Below, piece after piece: positions 16,931-24,314 of a stretch of 54,487 nucleotides of DNA; positions within the stretch are counted from its first letter, which is position 1; each line of letters begins with the position of its first letter. The stretch comes from Parcubacteria group bacterium Gr01-1014_29 (GTDB taxonomy: Bacteria > Patescibacteriota > Minisyncoccia > Ryanbacterales > 2-02-FULL-48-12): positions 1-54,487 of the forward strand of contig VMFT01000001.1 in assembly GCA_007376195.1 (NCBI GenBank), read 5' to 3'. Both the position numbers and the translations under genes were made by a program. The notes under the pieces were generated by a model. That model did not search any database, was not told the origin of the DNA, and saw only the letters and a list, made by a program, of their open reading frames with translations.

Positions 16931-17557
16931 GTGCTTAAGGGAGAAATAATTTGGACAGAAGAAAAAATCCGTGAAGGTTTCAAAAAGTTTTTTCAAAAAC
17001 ACGGAAAATATCCTTCTGCTCTTGAAGTGGATATTTTTGAAGATTTACCTTCATCACGTCAAATTCAACGGAAATATGGTGGATTAGTAAGGATGCGAAC
17101 CAAGCTTGGTTTACCTGAGGTAGATTATACAAGGGGGTTAATCCGTTCTCAAAAGGCACAAGAGGTAGGCAAACGAGGTCTATTATATGAACAACAAGTA
17201 TATCAAATGCTTGTTTCCTATTTTGGCGAAATAGCAGTTCATGAACAAAAGCCATTTTTAGATTACTCGGGTAGGTATGACTTCTATGTATATTCAAAAG
17301 ACAACATCTTTGCTATTGATGTATTTTATCCAATTGATCTTTTTAGCTTTGCAGGTTGCGTAAACTCAAAACAGAGATTATATAAAAACTTTAAAGAAGA
17401 GATTATTTTGCTCTGTGTAAATTCAGAAATAAAACAAATGGCAATAGAGAAGGCCTTAAAGACAAAGAAGAACATGCTACCACCGAATATCCAAGTTCTG
17501 GATACAGACCAGTTCAAAAAATTTATCAAAAGTAAGATACCACTTAAGGTTGAATAA
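16931..17557 (+). CDS. HNH-repeat-like domain plus nuclease-like domain; unknown, AT-rich
   Basis: A 208-residue protein. Residues 8-60 resemble the homing-endonuclease-associated HNH_repeat: WTEEKIREGFKKFFQKHGKY followed by LPSSRQIQRKYGGLVRMR, a DNA-binding helical module. The second half has a spacing like a PD-(D/E)XK fold (GRYDFYVYSKDNIFAIDVFY), but the lysine expected after AID-V is Phe. Catalysis is therefore doubtful. The start is a GTG preceded by no clear SD; an ATT seven codons in, after GGGAG, is an alternative. Codons are much more AT-rich than in neighbours, which suggests recent acquisition. Confidence 0.5.
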   Translation: MLKGEIIWTEEKIREGFKKFFQKHGKYPSALEVDIFEDLPSSRQIQRKYGGLVRMRTKLGLPEVDYTRGLIRSQKAQEVGKRGLLYEQQVYQMLVSYFGEIAVHEQKPFLDYSGRYDFYVYSKDNIFAIDVFYPIDLFSFAGCVNSKQRLYKNFKEEIILLCVNSEIKQMAIEKALKTKKNMLPPNIQVLDTDQFKKFIKSKIPLKVE

Positions 17558-17687
17558 ATAAAAGCAAAACCTCCTTATCGAGTATAGATATCTCCTCCCC
17601 CTGTGCCCCATGAAACACCACGAATGTCGTGCAATGAAATCAATCGACAAAAAAACGGCAGGAACTCTCTCCTGCCGCCAAAACTCG
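17558..17687. other. Gap holding a terminator and an unexplained motif
   Basis: Besides the minus-strand terminator at 17649-17677, this gap contains GTGGTGTTTCATGGGG on the minus strand (about 17604-17619). A similar TTGGTGTTTTATGGGG occurs upstream of mraZ (about 39566-39581). No gene is supported. Confidence 0.4.
17649..17677 (-). terminator. Rho-independent terminator
   Basis: On the minus strand, CGGCAGGA and TCCTGCCG form a stem with a short loop followed by seven T. It lies just after the stop of the small gene at 17688-17942. Confidence 0.85.
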
Positions 17688-17942
17688 TCAACAACAAGGT
17701 ATGGGATGCCTATCCGGAAAAAAATTAAACGCTTCAAAGCTGTCTGTTTGTGAACGAGCGTCGTTGAGAAGCGTCAGATGCTGGAGCTGTCGCAAAACAT
17801 CCGGAAAGTTTTTTCTCAATAATTCCTGTAATTCTCCTTTAGATAAATGCAATGGTTTTGCGTGTTTCAATTCGTAAAATAACTGATACACAGTATCTAC
17901 CGATTCAGAAAATTCCCGTTCTAATTGCGATACGTCATCCAT
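17688..17942 (-). CDS. Small acidic helical protein of unknown function
   Basis: An 84-residue protein with no recognised family. It is predicted to be helical for most of its length (QLEREFSESVDTVYQLFYEL and LSKGELQELLRKNFPDVL), with a short Pro/Cys tail. It is supported as a real gene by an SD-like AAAGGGGA about 6 bases before the ATG and a strong terminator immediately after the stop. That makes it a self-contained single-gene unit between two nuclease-like genes. Confidence 0.6.
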   Translation of the reverse strand: MDDVSQLEREFSESVDTVYQLFYELKHAKPLHLSKGELQELLRKNFPDVLRQLQHLTLLNDARSQTDSFEAFNFFPDRHPIPCC

Positions 17943-17955
17943 ATAAGATCCCCTT

Positions 17956-17984
17956 TTGTTGTATTATGCCTTCTTTGATAGAAT
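17956..17984 (+). promoter_or_regulatory. Promoter of the RecB-like nuclease gene
   Basis: TTGTTG (17956-17961), a 17-base spacer and TAGAAT (17979-17984). Ten bases then lead to the ATG at 17995, so the 5' leader is very short or absent. Confidence 0.45.
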
Positions 17985-17994
17985 AGCATAACCT

Positions 17995-19176
17995 ATGCGT
18001 ACATCCTATTCAGCGCTGGAAACATTCCGGCAATGCCCGCAAAAATATAAGTTTCAACAGATAGAAAAAATTAAAACGCCAAAATCAAAGGAGGCGATAT
18101 TTGGCACGCTCGTACATAGCGGGCTGCGCTATCTTTTCTCGCGCGATCCGTTATACCCTTCTCTCGACGAAGTCATAGCGCATTTTGGCGCGTCTTGGTC
18201 ATCGGTGGAAATTGCCGAAATTACCGAAGAAGAAAAAACAGCGTATCTTACGCAAGGCGAATCGCTTCTCCGCCGGTTTTACGCCAAAAACCAACCGTGG
18301 AATTTTAACGTGCTAGACTTGGAATCTCGCTTTGAAATTATCGTGGAGGACCCGAAAACAGGCACCATGCATACCCTTGCGGGTATTATGGATCGTATAG
18401 ACAAACCTGATGACGCGCACTACGAAATAATTGACTATAAGACGAGCCGGAAAATGAAGTCACAAGACGCGCTTGATACCGATTTTCAGCTTTCGCTCTA
18501 TCATCTCGCCCTCATAAAACGCTGGCCCCACATTAACCCAAACGCGCTATCGCTTTCGTTGTATTACGTTAAACACAATGAAAAATTAACCACTACACGT
18601 ACCATCGTCCAGACAGAAGAGACAAAACAGCACGTGCTAGAAACAATTCGTGATATTGAGATACGTACCTTTTCGAATGATTTTCCTCCCCAACCATCTG
18701 CTCTCTGCGACTGGTGCGGGTATAAAGCAATGTGTCCGGCGTGGAAATTTTTATTCCTGAAATCTGAAACACGAAACTTGAAACGTGAGAACATAGAACA
18801 TATCACCAAAGAGTTTTTTGCTTTGAAAAAAAATAACCAAGAAACAACAAAGCGTCTTGCCGAGTTGCAGACAGATATAAAGGCGTATATGGATCAAGAA
18901 GGCATCACGCGTATATTTGGCGAAGGCGGCGTTATTTCAAAAACCGTGCAAGAGCGGTATTCCTATGACTACGAAAAAATACGATCAGCGCTTGAAGCGC
19001 ACAACCGTCTTGATGTCTGGAACGCTCTATTGACCCCGGATGACAAAAAACTAAAAACCATGCTGCCCACACTCCCCTCCCCCTTGAAAGAGCAGGTACT
19101 GGAAGCCCGTTCAATAGCAAAGAAATTTGAAGTGCTGAGCGCAACCATAAAAAAAGCTTCCAACCCCTTCTCTTAG
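17995..19176 (+). CDS. RecB/Cas4-family PD-(D/E)XK nuclease with Fe-S cysteines
   Basis: A 393-residue nuclease of the PDDEXK_1 group. The N terminus SYSALETFRQCPQKYKF carries the first Cys. A nuclease core follows with FGTLVHSGLR, GIMDRID, EIIDYKTS (the D-x-K motif) and QLSLYHLAL. The distal Cys cluster CDWCGYKAMCP supplies three more ligands, as in AddB and Cas4 iron-sulfur nucleases. The C-terminal third is charged and helical. No CRISPR or addA-like helicase gene is nearby, so a solitary DNA-repair role is inferred. The stretch at 18756-18789 (SETRNLKREN) is encoded by a word-like GAAAC repeat that also occurs in rsmH. Confidence 0.85.
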   Translation: MRTSYSALETFRQCPQKYKFQQIEKIKTPKSKEAIFGTLVHSGLRYLFSRDPLYPSLDEVIAHFGASWSSVEIAEITEEEKTAYLTQGESLLRRFYAKNQPWNFNVLDLESRFEIIVEDPKTGTMHTLAGIMDRIDKPDDAHYEIIDYKTSRKMKSQDALDTDFQLSLYHLALIKRWPHINPNALSLSLYYVKHNEKLTTTRTIVQTEETKQHVLETIRDIEIRTFSNDFPPQPSALCDWCGYKAMCPAWKFLFLKSETRNLKRENIEHITKEFFALKKNNQETTKRLAELQTDIKAYMDQEGITRIFGEGGVISKTVQERYSYDYEKIRSALEAHNRLDVWNALLTPDDKKLKTMLPTLPSPLKEQVLEARSIAKKFEVLSATIKKASNPFS

Positions 19177-19181
19177 CACGC

Positions 19182-19568
19182 TCACAACCCATCGCATCCT
19201 GACGCAATAGTATAGCCGGCTGATTGGGCTGCTTTTTCCGAATCAAACCATATTCTATTTGCTTCCTTTATACGACTTAGGCCGCCACACCACGGATAAT
19301 AATATCGTTTGCCGTTGCGGCTTGCGGCAACCAGTCCCGGAAAACCGCTTGCGTTCATGTATTCCTCGTATAAAAACTCATCACCAAAAGACGAAGATGT
19401 ATCCGTAAACTCAACAGGAGTATGATCTTGCAGTATAAATCCAAGTCGCAACACACCAAATCCCAGCACAACTATAAGAAATATACTCATACCCAAAAAG
19501 GCGAAATCAGCATTCCTCCCCCACCATTCCTTGCTATTTTCTTTCAGTTTTGTTATTATTTGAAACAT
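19182..19568 (-). CDS. Membrane-anchored Ada-like metal-binding domain protein
   Basis: A 128-residue protein with one membrane helix (about residues 22-42, FAFLGMSIFLIVVLGFGVL in part). The C-terminal domain resembles the Ada zinc-binding module: RYYYPWCGG, then FDSEKAAQSAGYTIASGC. The full module has four Cys; only two are visible here, so metal binding is uncertain. The domain would sit outside the cytoplasm if the helix is a type II anchor. The ATG at 19568 was preferred over a start 13 codons upstream, because that extension crosses a hairpin. The function is unknown. Confidence 0.6.
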   Translation of the reverse strand: MFQIITKLKENSKEWWGRNADFAFLGMSIFLIVVLGFGVLRLGFILQDHTPVEFTDTSSSFGDEFLYEEYMNASGFPGLVAASRNGKRYYYPWCGGLSRIKEANRIWFDSEKAAQSAGYTIASGCDGL

Positions 19569-19582
19569 ATTAGTAATAAGGT

Positions 19583-19619
19583 ATCCCGCCTCTGGCGGGA
19601 TGCTCATAAAATATAGTCG
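19583..19619 (+). repeat. Hairpin plus TGCTCA box upstream of rpmA
   Basis: ATCCCGCC/GGCGGGAT form a stem with a TCT loop, followed directly by TGCTCATAAAATATAGTCG. The same order of hairpin and TGCTCAAAAAATATATTC box occurs upstream of frr (52918-52978) and, in part, rsmH (39014-39066). All copies point toward the gene they precede. Confidence 0.65.
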
Positions 19620-19635
19620 TTTTACTCCTTATTTT

Positions 19636-19923
19636 ATGGCACATACAAAATCCGCGGGTTCTACAGCGAATGTCCGCGACTCACAACCAAAATACCGCGG
19701 TATCAAAATCCACGACGGCCAGCGCGCAACAACCGGCACTATTATCGTACGCCAAGTTGGCTCGCGGGTTGTAGCCGGGCCAGGCGTACGTCAAGGCAGA
19801 GATTTTACGCTGTATGCCGCTTGGGATGGCATTGTAAAATTTTCCACGAAACGAAAGCAACACTTTGACGGTTCTATTATGCGAAAGAAGGTAGTAAGTG
19901 TTGTTTTGTTATCCCGCACTTGA
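19636..19923 (+). CDS. rpmA: 50S ribosomal protein L27
   Basis: A 95-residue ribosomal protein near the peptidyl-transferase centre. The family pattern is kept: MAHTKSAGSTANVRDSQPKY, then GTIIVRQVGSRVVAGPGV and DFTLYAAWDGIVKF. It has no N-terminal cleavage extension of the Firmicutes type. The ATG at 19636 was chosen over a frame start 12 codons upstream, on family alignment. It is separated from rplU (28026-28346), which is usually its neighbour. Its last 15 bases overlap the convergent pyrG. Confidence 0.95.
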   Translation: MAHTKSAGSTANVRDSQPKYRGIKIHDGQRATTGTIIVRQVGSRVVAGPGVRQGRDFTLYAAWDGIVKFSTKRKQHFDGSIMRKKVVSVVLLSRT

Positions 19924-21558
19924 GCCTTTCTTAATCGCCGCCCGCACGAATGCTAGAAACAGCGGATGTGGTTCCAAGAGGCGCGATTGAAATTCCGGAT
20001 GGAATTGAGTGGCGACAAAAAATGGATGATTAGCAAGCTCAATAATTTCTACCAGGTTTCGTTCTGGGTTTACACCCGAAACAACAAGACCTTTTTTTAT
20101 TAAGCGCTCGCGAAGGGCGTTATTTAGTTCATAGCGGTGGCGGTGGCGTTCTGTGATGCGCGCGGTGCTGTAGGCGTCATATGCTTGTGTTCCCTGCTGA
20201 AGGCGGCACGCGTATGATCCCAACCGCATGGAGCCACCCATGTGTTTTGCTGCGATGTTTTCTTTCTGTTCCGGCAATACGTCAATAACTGGATATTTTG
20301 TTTTAGGATCAACTTCTGTGGTGTGCGCGCCTTCCATATGGGCCACATTGCGCGCAAATTCAACCACCGCGAGGTGCATGCCGTAACAGAGACCGAGATA
20401 CGGAATATTGTTTTTCCGGCAGAATTCTATGACGTGGATTTTGCCTTCCACTCCTCGGCTTCCGAAGCCGCCGGGTACTACAATGCCGTCAAAATCGCGT
20501 AAGCCCCACAACGTTTTCGGATCCTGCTCATACTCTTCAGCATTTAACCAGTGTAATTCTGGTACACGTTTTTCCGCCCACGCTGCATGTTTCAGCGCTT
20601 CAATTACAGAAATATAAGAATCAGAGAGTGTGAAAGCGCCTGTTCCGAAATATTTTCCTACGATTCCTATTTTCAGCGTTTTTTTGGCGGTATGCGTCTG
20701 TCGCACACGCTCCTGCCAAGCACTCATGTCTTTCTTTTTGCGTACCGGCATGTGGAATTTCTGCAGTAAGCGGTCTCCCAGCGCTTCTTTTTCAAAATTC
20801 AGAGGAACTTCATATATGGAAGAAACATCGGGGGCTGAAATAATATCATCTTCTCGCATGTTGCAAAATACCGAAACTTTCTGTTTCCGTGGCTTATCCA
20901 AAGGAACCGATGAACGGGCAAGAATAATATCCGGTTGAATTCCGGCAGTATTCAGTGAGCGTACCGCATGTTGCGTTGGTTTCGTCTTCATCTCTCCTAT
21001 CATGTTAGGGATAGGGAAATAACTGACCATCACAAATAATACGTCCTCTGGATGTTGAAGCTTCATCATCCGGCCTGCCTCTAAGAATAATAGGTTTTCA
21101 TACTCTCCTACTGTGCCGCCTATCTCGATCATCACGAAATCGGCCGCGGTTTTTTTGGCTGCAAACTTGATTCGGTGTATGACCTCCTCTGGAATATGCG
21201 GCACCACAGAAACACATTTACCCTGGTACTCAAGATTGCGCTCTTTGGTAATAACGGATAAATAGACAGCGCCCGTGGTTAGGTAGTTATACGCGTGCAT
21301 GTTCTCTCCCAAGAACCGCTCGTAATTACCGATATCCTGGTCGCATTCCATTCCGTCTGTTGTAACAAAAACCTCCCCATGTTCTGTAGGGTTCATGGTT
21401 CCGGCATCCACATTAATATACGGATCAATCTTGAGAGCTGTTACGCAGTATCCGCGCGATTGCAAAATTTTGCCGATGGAAGACGTTGCAATACCCTTGC
21501 CAATGCCGGACATAACTCCCCCCACCACAAAAATATATCGAATAGATTTAGTCACCAC
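19909..21558 (-). CDS. pyrG: CTP synthase
   Basis: A 549-residue enzyme that aminates UTP to CTP with ATP and glutamine. The N-terminal synthetase domain starts IFVVGGVMSGIGKGI and carries KIDPYINVDAGTMNPTEHGE. The C-terminal class I glutaminase domain has GGFGSRG, the nucleophile Cys in LGLCYGMHLAV, and the distal His-Glu in ATQFHPEFQS. Length and motifs are normal. Its start overlaps the rplI stop by 11 bases, so it is translated from the same message. Confidence 0.97.
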   Translation of the reverse strand: MVTKSIRYIFVVGGVMSGIGKGIATSSIGKILQSRGYCVTALKIDPYINVDAGTMNPTEHGEVFVTTDGMECDQDIGNYERFLGENMHAYNYLTTGAVYLSVITKERNLEYQGKCVSVVPHIPEEVIHRIKFAAKKTAADFVMIEIGGTVGEYENLLFLEAGRMMKLQHPEDVLFVMVSYFPIPNMIGEMKTKPTQHAVRSLNTAGIQPDIILARSSVPLDKPRKQKVSVFCNMREDDIISAPDVSSIYEVPLNFEKEALGDRLLQKFHMPVRKKKDMSAWQERVRQTHTAKKTLKIGIVGKYFGTGAFTLSDSYISVIEALKHAAWAEKRVPELHWLNAEEYEQDPKTLWGLRDFDGIVVPGGFGSRGVEGKIHVIEFCRKNNIPYLGLCYGMHLAVVEFARNVAHMEGAHTTEVDPKTKYPVIDVLPEQKENIAAKHMGGSMRLGSYACRLQQGTQAYDAYSTARITERHRHRYELNNALRERLIKKGLVVSGVNPERNLVEIIELANHPFFVATQFHPEFQSRLLEPHPLFLAFVRAAIKKGSSAG

Positions 21559-21994
21559 GCTCCACAGCTAATAACAGAGAACCATGTGAATCTTGGTCAA
21601 ATTGCAGAACAACGGAATAGGTGCCAAGTGCTTTAATATGATCTTCCAGACGGATGTATTTTTCTAAATCAGCGTATCCTTTTTTGCTAAGCAACTCCGC
21701 AACGTCATGTTCAGTGACAGACCCAAAAAGATGTCCCTCCGGCGTTGCTTTGCGAAAAACCACCAGATGTTCGTTTTTCAAGGCATCAAGTATCTTGAGA
21801 AAATGTTCGCGGTCTTTGGCATCCTGCAGTGCTGCGCGCGCGCGCAGAACTTCAACCTCTTTTATACCAGCAGGCGTGGCAGGTTTTGCAAGCCCCCGCG
21901 GCATGAGAAAATTACGAAAAAACCCTGCGGCAACATCTTTTATGTCACCTACTCCTCCAAGATTATCTACCTGTTTTAGTAAAATGATTTGCAT
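21548..21994 (-). CDS. rplI: 50S ribosomal protein L9
   Basis: A 148-residue protein of normal length. The N-terminal domain MQIILLKQVDNLGGVGDIKD and the long helix with FFRNFLMPRGLAKPAT are diagnostic; the C-terminal domain begins near the GHLFGSVTEHDVAELL segment. The ATG at 21994 fits the family N terminus and has GAGG about 9 bases upstream. L9 is reported missing from some CPR lineages, so its presence helps placement. Confidence 0.95.
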   Translation of the reverse strand: MQIILLKQVDNLGGVGDIKDVAAGFFRNFLMPRGLAKPATPAGIKEVEVLRARAALQDAKDREHFLKILDALKNEHLVVFRKATPEGHLFGSVTEHDVAELLSKKGYADLEKYIRLEDHIKALGTYSVVLQFDQDSHGSLLLAVERGD

Positions 21995-22068
21995 ACAAAT
22001 TACCTCGCCTGCATCTTCTACCACCCCAGCCCCTCCTCTGTGGTTGCCCCCAACTTACCAGTACCACT

Positions 22069-23280
22069 CTACTCCATGCCGCGCAATAGTTCAATAGCTT
22101 TCTCAAGCTGCGGATCTTTTAGGTCCTCAACATCCTCCGAATCAATCTCAACGACAATGTCCGGTTCAAGCCCTTCGTCCGACAGTGAAACCCCCGATGG
22201 CGTAAGCCACCGCGCAATGGTTACTTTCAGAGATGTTGTATCCGTTACCTCTACCAGTTCCTGCACAGAACCTTTGCCGTAGGTTTTCTTTCCAATTATC
22301 TTGATACCTTTTTGATCCCGGAGCGCGCCGGCAAGAATTTCCGAAGCCGAAGCCGAACCGTTATTTACCAGCACAACCGTCGGAATAGTGGCTAGCGCGT
22401 TGTACCCTTTGCTGCGATGCAGGAGCTCGCTCCCGTCGCCAAACTGCTCCCGCGCGACAATTTTGCCAGACTCCAAAAACCAGCTTGCAATATCTACCGC
22501 CGCTTCCAAAAGCCCGCCGGGGTTATTGCGTACATCCAACACCAACTTAGTACTGCCCGAGCGCGCCATTTCTTCAAGGGCACGACGAAATTCAAGCTGG
22601 GCGTTTTCAGAAAAATTATACAAATGAATTACAAAAATGCCGCCTTCCCGTTTTTCCATCTCAAGTATCGGGATGTGGATAGTATCGCGCGTAATTTTTA
22701 TGACGCGCGTTTCATCTTCGCCCTTCCGTACTATCATAAGCGCGACAATGGTATCCTTTTGGCCCCGAATATGGCGCACTGCCTCCTCAAGCGTAAGATC
22801 GGCTGTTGAGATATCATCAATTTGAAGAATTGTATCCCCTGCCAATAAACCAGCCTCAGCAGCGGGAGACCCGGTAAGCGGCGATATTACAACAAGGACC
22901 CCTTTTCGCATGCCAATTTCTGCCCCTATTCCTTCAAACTTCCCTTGAATTTCAGATTCAAAAAGTTCCTGTTCCACTGGCGGAAAAAATACCGTATAGG
23001 GGTCGTCCAGTGCGCGCACCATGCCGCTTACGGCCCCGTATACCATCTTCTGGCGGTCAAGCTCGCCCGATGCGACGTACTTGTCTTCAAGGATGCTCCA
23101 TGCCTTCCAGAACGGAGAAAAATCGACTTCAGTAGGCTTTGCGGTTTCTTTATTATAGAGCGATGTTACAAGGTCAATTGCAGGCCGTTGGTTGTATCCC
23201 ACATATACGCCAACACCAAAACCGGCCCCCACAACCAGGAGTGCGAGCCCATAGACAGCGAACTTTTTTATAAAAAGCAT
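22069..23280 (-). CDS. ctpA: Carboxyl-terminal processing protease (S41)
   Basis: A 403-residue membrane-anchored serine protease. The N-terminal helix (about 7-27) is followed by a helical cap, a PDZ domain (GIGAEIGMRKGVLVVISPL) and the S41 catalytic domain. The Ser-Lys dyad lies in NNGSASASEILAGALRD and GKKTYGKGSVQ. It probably trims or degrades envelope proteins. The start at 23280 removes 43 residues of an upstream extension and fits a signal anchor. It is divergent from corA; GATACT lies 6 bases before its ATG. Confidence 0.93.
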   Translation of the reverse strand: MLFIKKFAVYGLALLVVGAGFGVGVYVGYNQRPAIDLVTSLYNKETAKPTEVDFSPFWKAWSILEDKYVASGELDRQKMVYGAVSGMVRALDDPYTVFFPPVEQELFESEIQGKFEGIGAEIGMRKGVLVVISPLTGSPAAEAGLLAGDTILQIDDISTADLTLEEAVRHIRGQKDTIVALMIVRKGEDETRVIKITRDTIHIPILEMEKREGGIFVIHLYNFSENAQLEFRRALEEMARSGSTKLVLDVRNNPGGLLEAAVDIASWFLESGKIVAREQFGDGSELLHRSKGYNALATIPTVVLVNNGSASASEILAGALRDQKGIKIIGKKTYGKGSVQELVEVTDTTSLKVTIARWLTPSGVSLSDEGLEPDIVVEIDSEDVEDLKDPQLEKAIELLRGME

Positions 23281-23286
23281 AGACGT

Positions 23287-23315
23287 AGTATCGCAAACAA
23301 AAAAGCCCCGGTCAA
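23287..23315 (-). promoter_or_regulatory. ctpA promoter, predicted leaderless
   Basis: On the minus strand TTGACC (23315-23310), a 17-base spacer and GATACT (23292-23287), then 6 bases to the ATG at 23280. It is arranged back to back with the corA promoter. Confidence 0.6.
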
Positions 23316-23329
23316 ATCCGGAGCAGCTA

Positions 23330-23359
23330 TTGAATGTCTTGCATAATATACGGTATACT
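23330..23359 (+). promoter_or_regulatory. corA promoter, predicted leaderless
   Basis: TTGAAT (23330-23335), an 18-base spacer and TATACT (23354-23359), then 6 bases to the ATG at 23366. The 85-base gap holds this and the divergent ctpA promoter. Confidence 0.6.
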
Positions 23360-23365
23360 AGATAT

Positions 23366-24271
23366 ATGCCCACTATCCACGGAAAAAATTTCATCTGGAC
23401 GCATCTCAATAAGCCGTCGGAAGAAGATATATTAGAAATTGCAAAAAATCGCGATCTTCATTTTTTGGTCGCAGATGAACTGTTGCACCCTACCTTCCGC
23501 CCCAAGGTGGAACAGTATGGCAGTCATTTGTATCTCATACTTCACTTCCCTAAATACGACGCGCAGGATTCCAACCGTGGCAACGAAATAGATTTTGTCA
23601 TCGGTAAAGATTTTCTCATTACCACCCAATATGCTCCTCTGCCGGCACTCGAAGAATTTGTAACATCCTGTGAAACTGACAAACGAAAAGCAATGCAGTA
23701 TCTCACCAACACAGGTGAGTTACTCTACCATCTTCTTTCACGCCTTTTTGCCTATTCTCTCACGGAACTTGAGAAAATGGACAAAAAAATTTCTGCTATG
23801 GAAAATAGTATATTTCGAGAACAAAATCGAAAATATGTAGAAGATATCTCGCTGCTGAGAAGAGAAATACTGGATTTTCGGCGTATAATTCATCCGCAAC
23901 AGTCGGTCTTGCGATCCTTAGAAGAAGAAGGCAAAGTATTTTTTGGAAAAGACATGTGCTTATACCTCTCCCGTATTATTGGTGATTATCTTCGTATGTG
24001 GCACATTCTTGAAAACCACAAAGAAACCGTGGAAGCGCTCCACGAAACAAATGAATCACTCTTGTCCATACGCACTGCTGAAATTACAAAAAACCTTACC
24101 ATCATGGCGTTCATCGCCTTGCCGCTTACCTTGCTCGCAAACTTATTTGGCATGAATGTGTCCTCTTTCCCTATTGTGGGCAACCCCTATGATTTTTGGA
24201 TTATAGTCGGAATCATGTTTGTTGGCATTCTGGGAATGTTTGTCTTCTTTAAATGGAAAAAGTGGATATAA
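23366..24271 (+). CDS. corA: CorA-family magnesium/cobalt channel
   Basis: A 301-residue CorA-type channel. A cytoplasmic alpha/beta domain and long helices (about 1-235) precede two C-terminal membrane helices. The signature before the loop reads FGMNV rather than YGMNF, a common variant. The loop between the helices is SSFPIVGNPYDFW. The C terminus is Lys-rich (FKWKKWI). The ATG at 23366 was chosen for its position after a TATACT box. Confidence 0.9.
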   Translation: MPTIHGKNFIWTHLNKPSEEDILEIAKNRDLHFLVADELLHPTFRPKVEQYGSHLYLILHFPKYDAQDSNRGNEIDFVIGKDFLITTQYAPLPALEEFVTSCETDKRKAMQYLTNTGELLYHLLSRLFAYSLTELEKMDKKISAMENSIFREQNRKYVEDISLLRREILDFRRIIHPQQSVLRSLEEEGKVFFGKDMCLYLSRIIGDYLRMWHILENHKETVEALHETNESLLSIRTAEITKNLTIMAFIALPLTLLANLFGMNVSSFPIVGNPYDFWIIVGIMFVGILGMFVFFKWKKWI

Positions 24272-24312
24272 AATCAACGAATAACGAATCCAGTACGAAT
24301 CTACGAATACTA
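24272..24312. repeat. ATCAACGAATA word repeat before cysS
   Basis: AAAATCAACGAATAACGAAT followed by TACGAATCTACGAATA. The same series of words is found in reverse orientation in the frr-rseP gap (52290-52372). Confidence 0.6.
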
Positions 24313-24314
24313 AT

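Noticed and set aside
17995-19176. Cas4 adaptation nuclease
   Set aside because: The Cys and nuclease motifs fit the wider RecB/PDDEXK family, the protein is much longer than Cas4, and no other cas gene is present.
22000-22068. Structured RNA or riboswitch between ctpA and rplI
   Set aside because: G-rich on one strand, but no convincing paired structure or known riboswitch core was seen.
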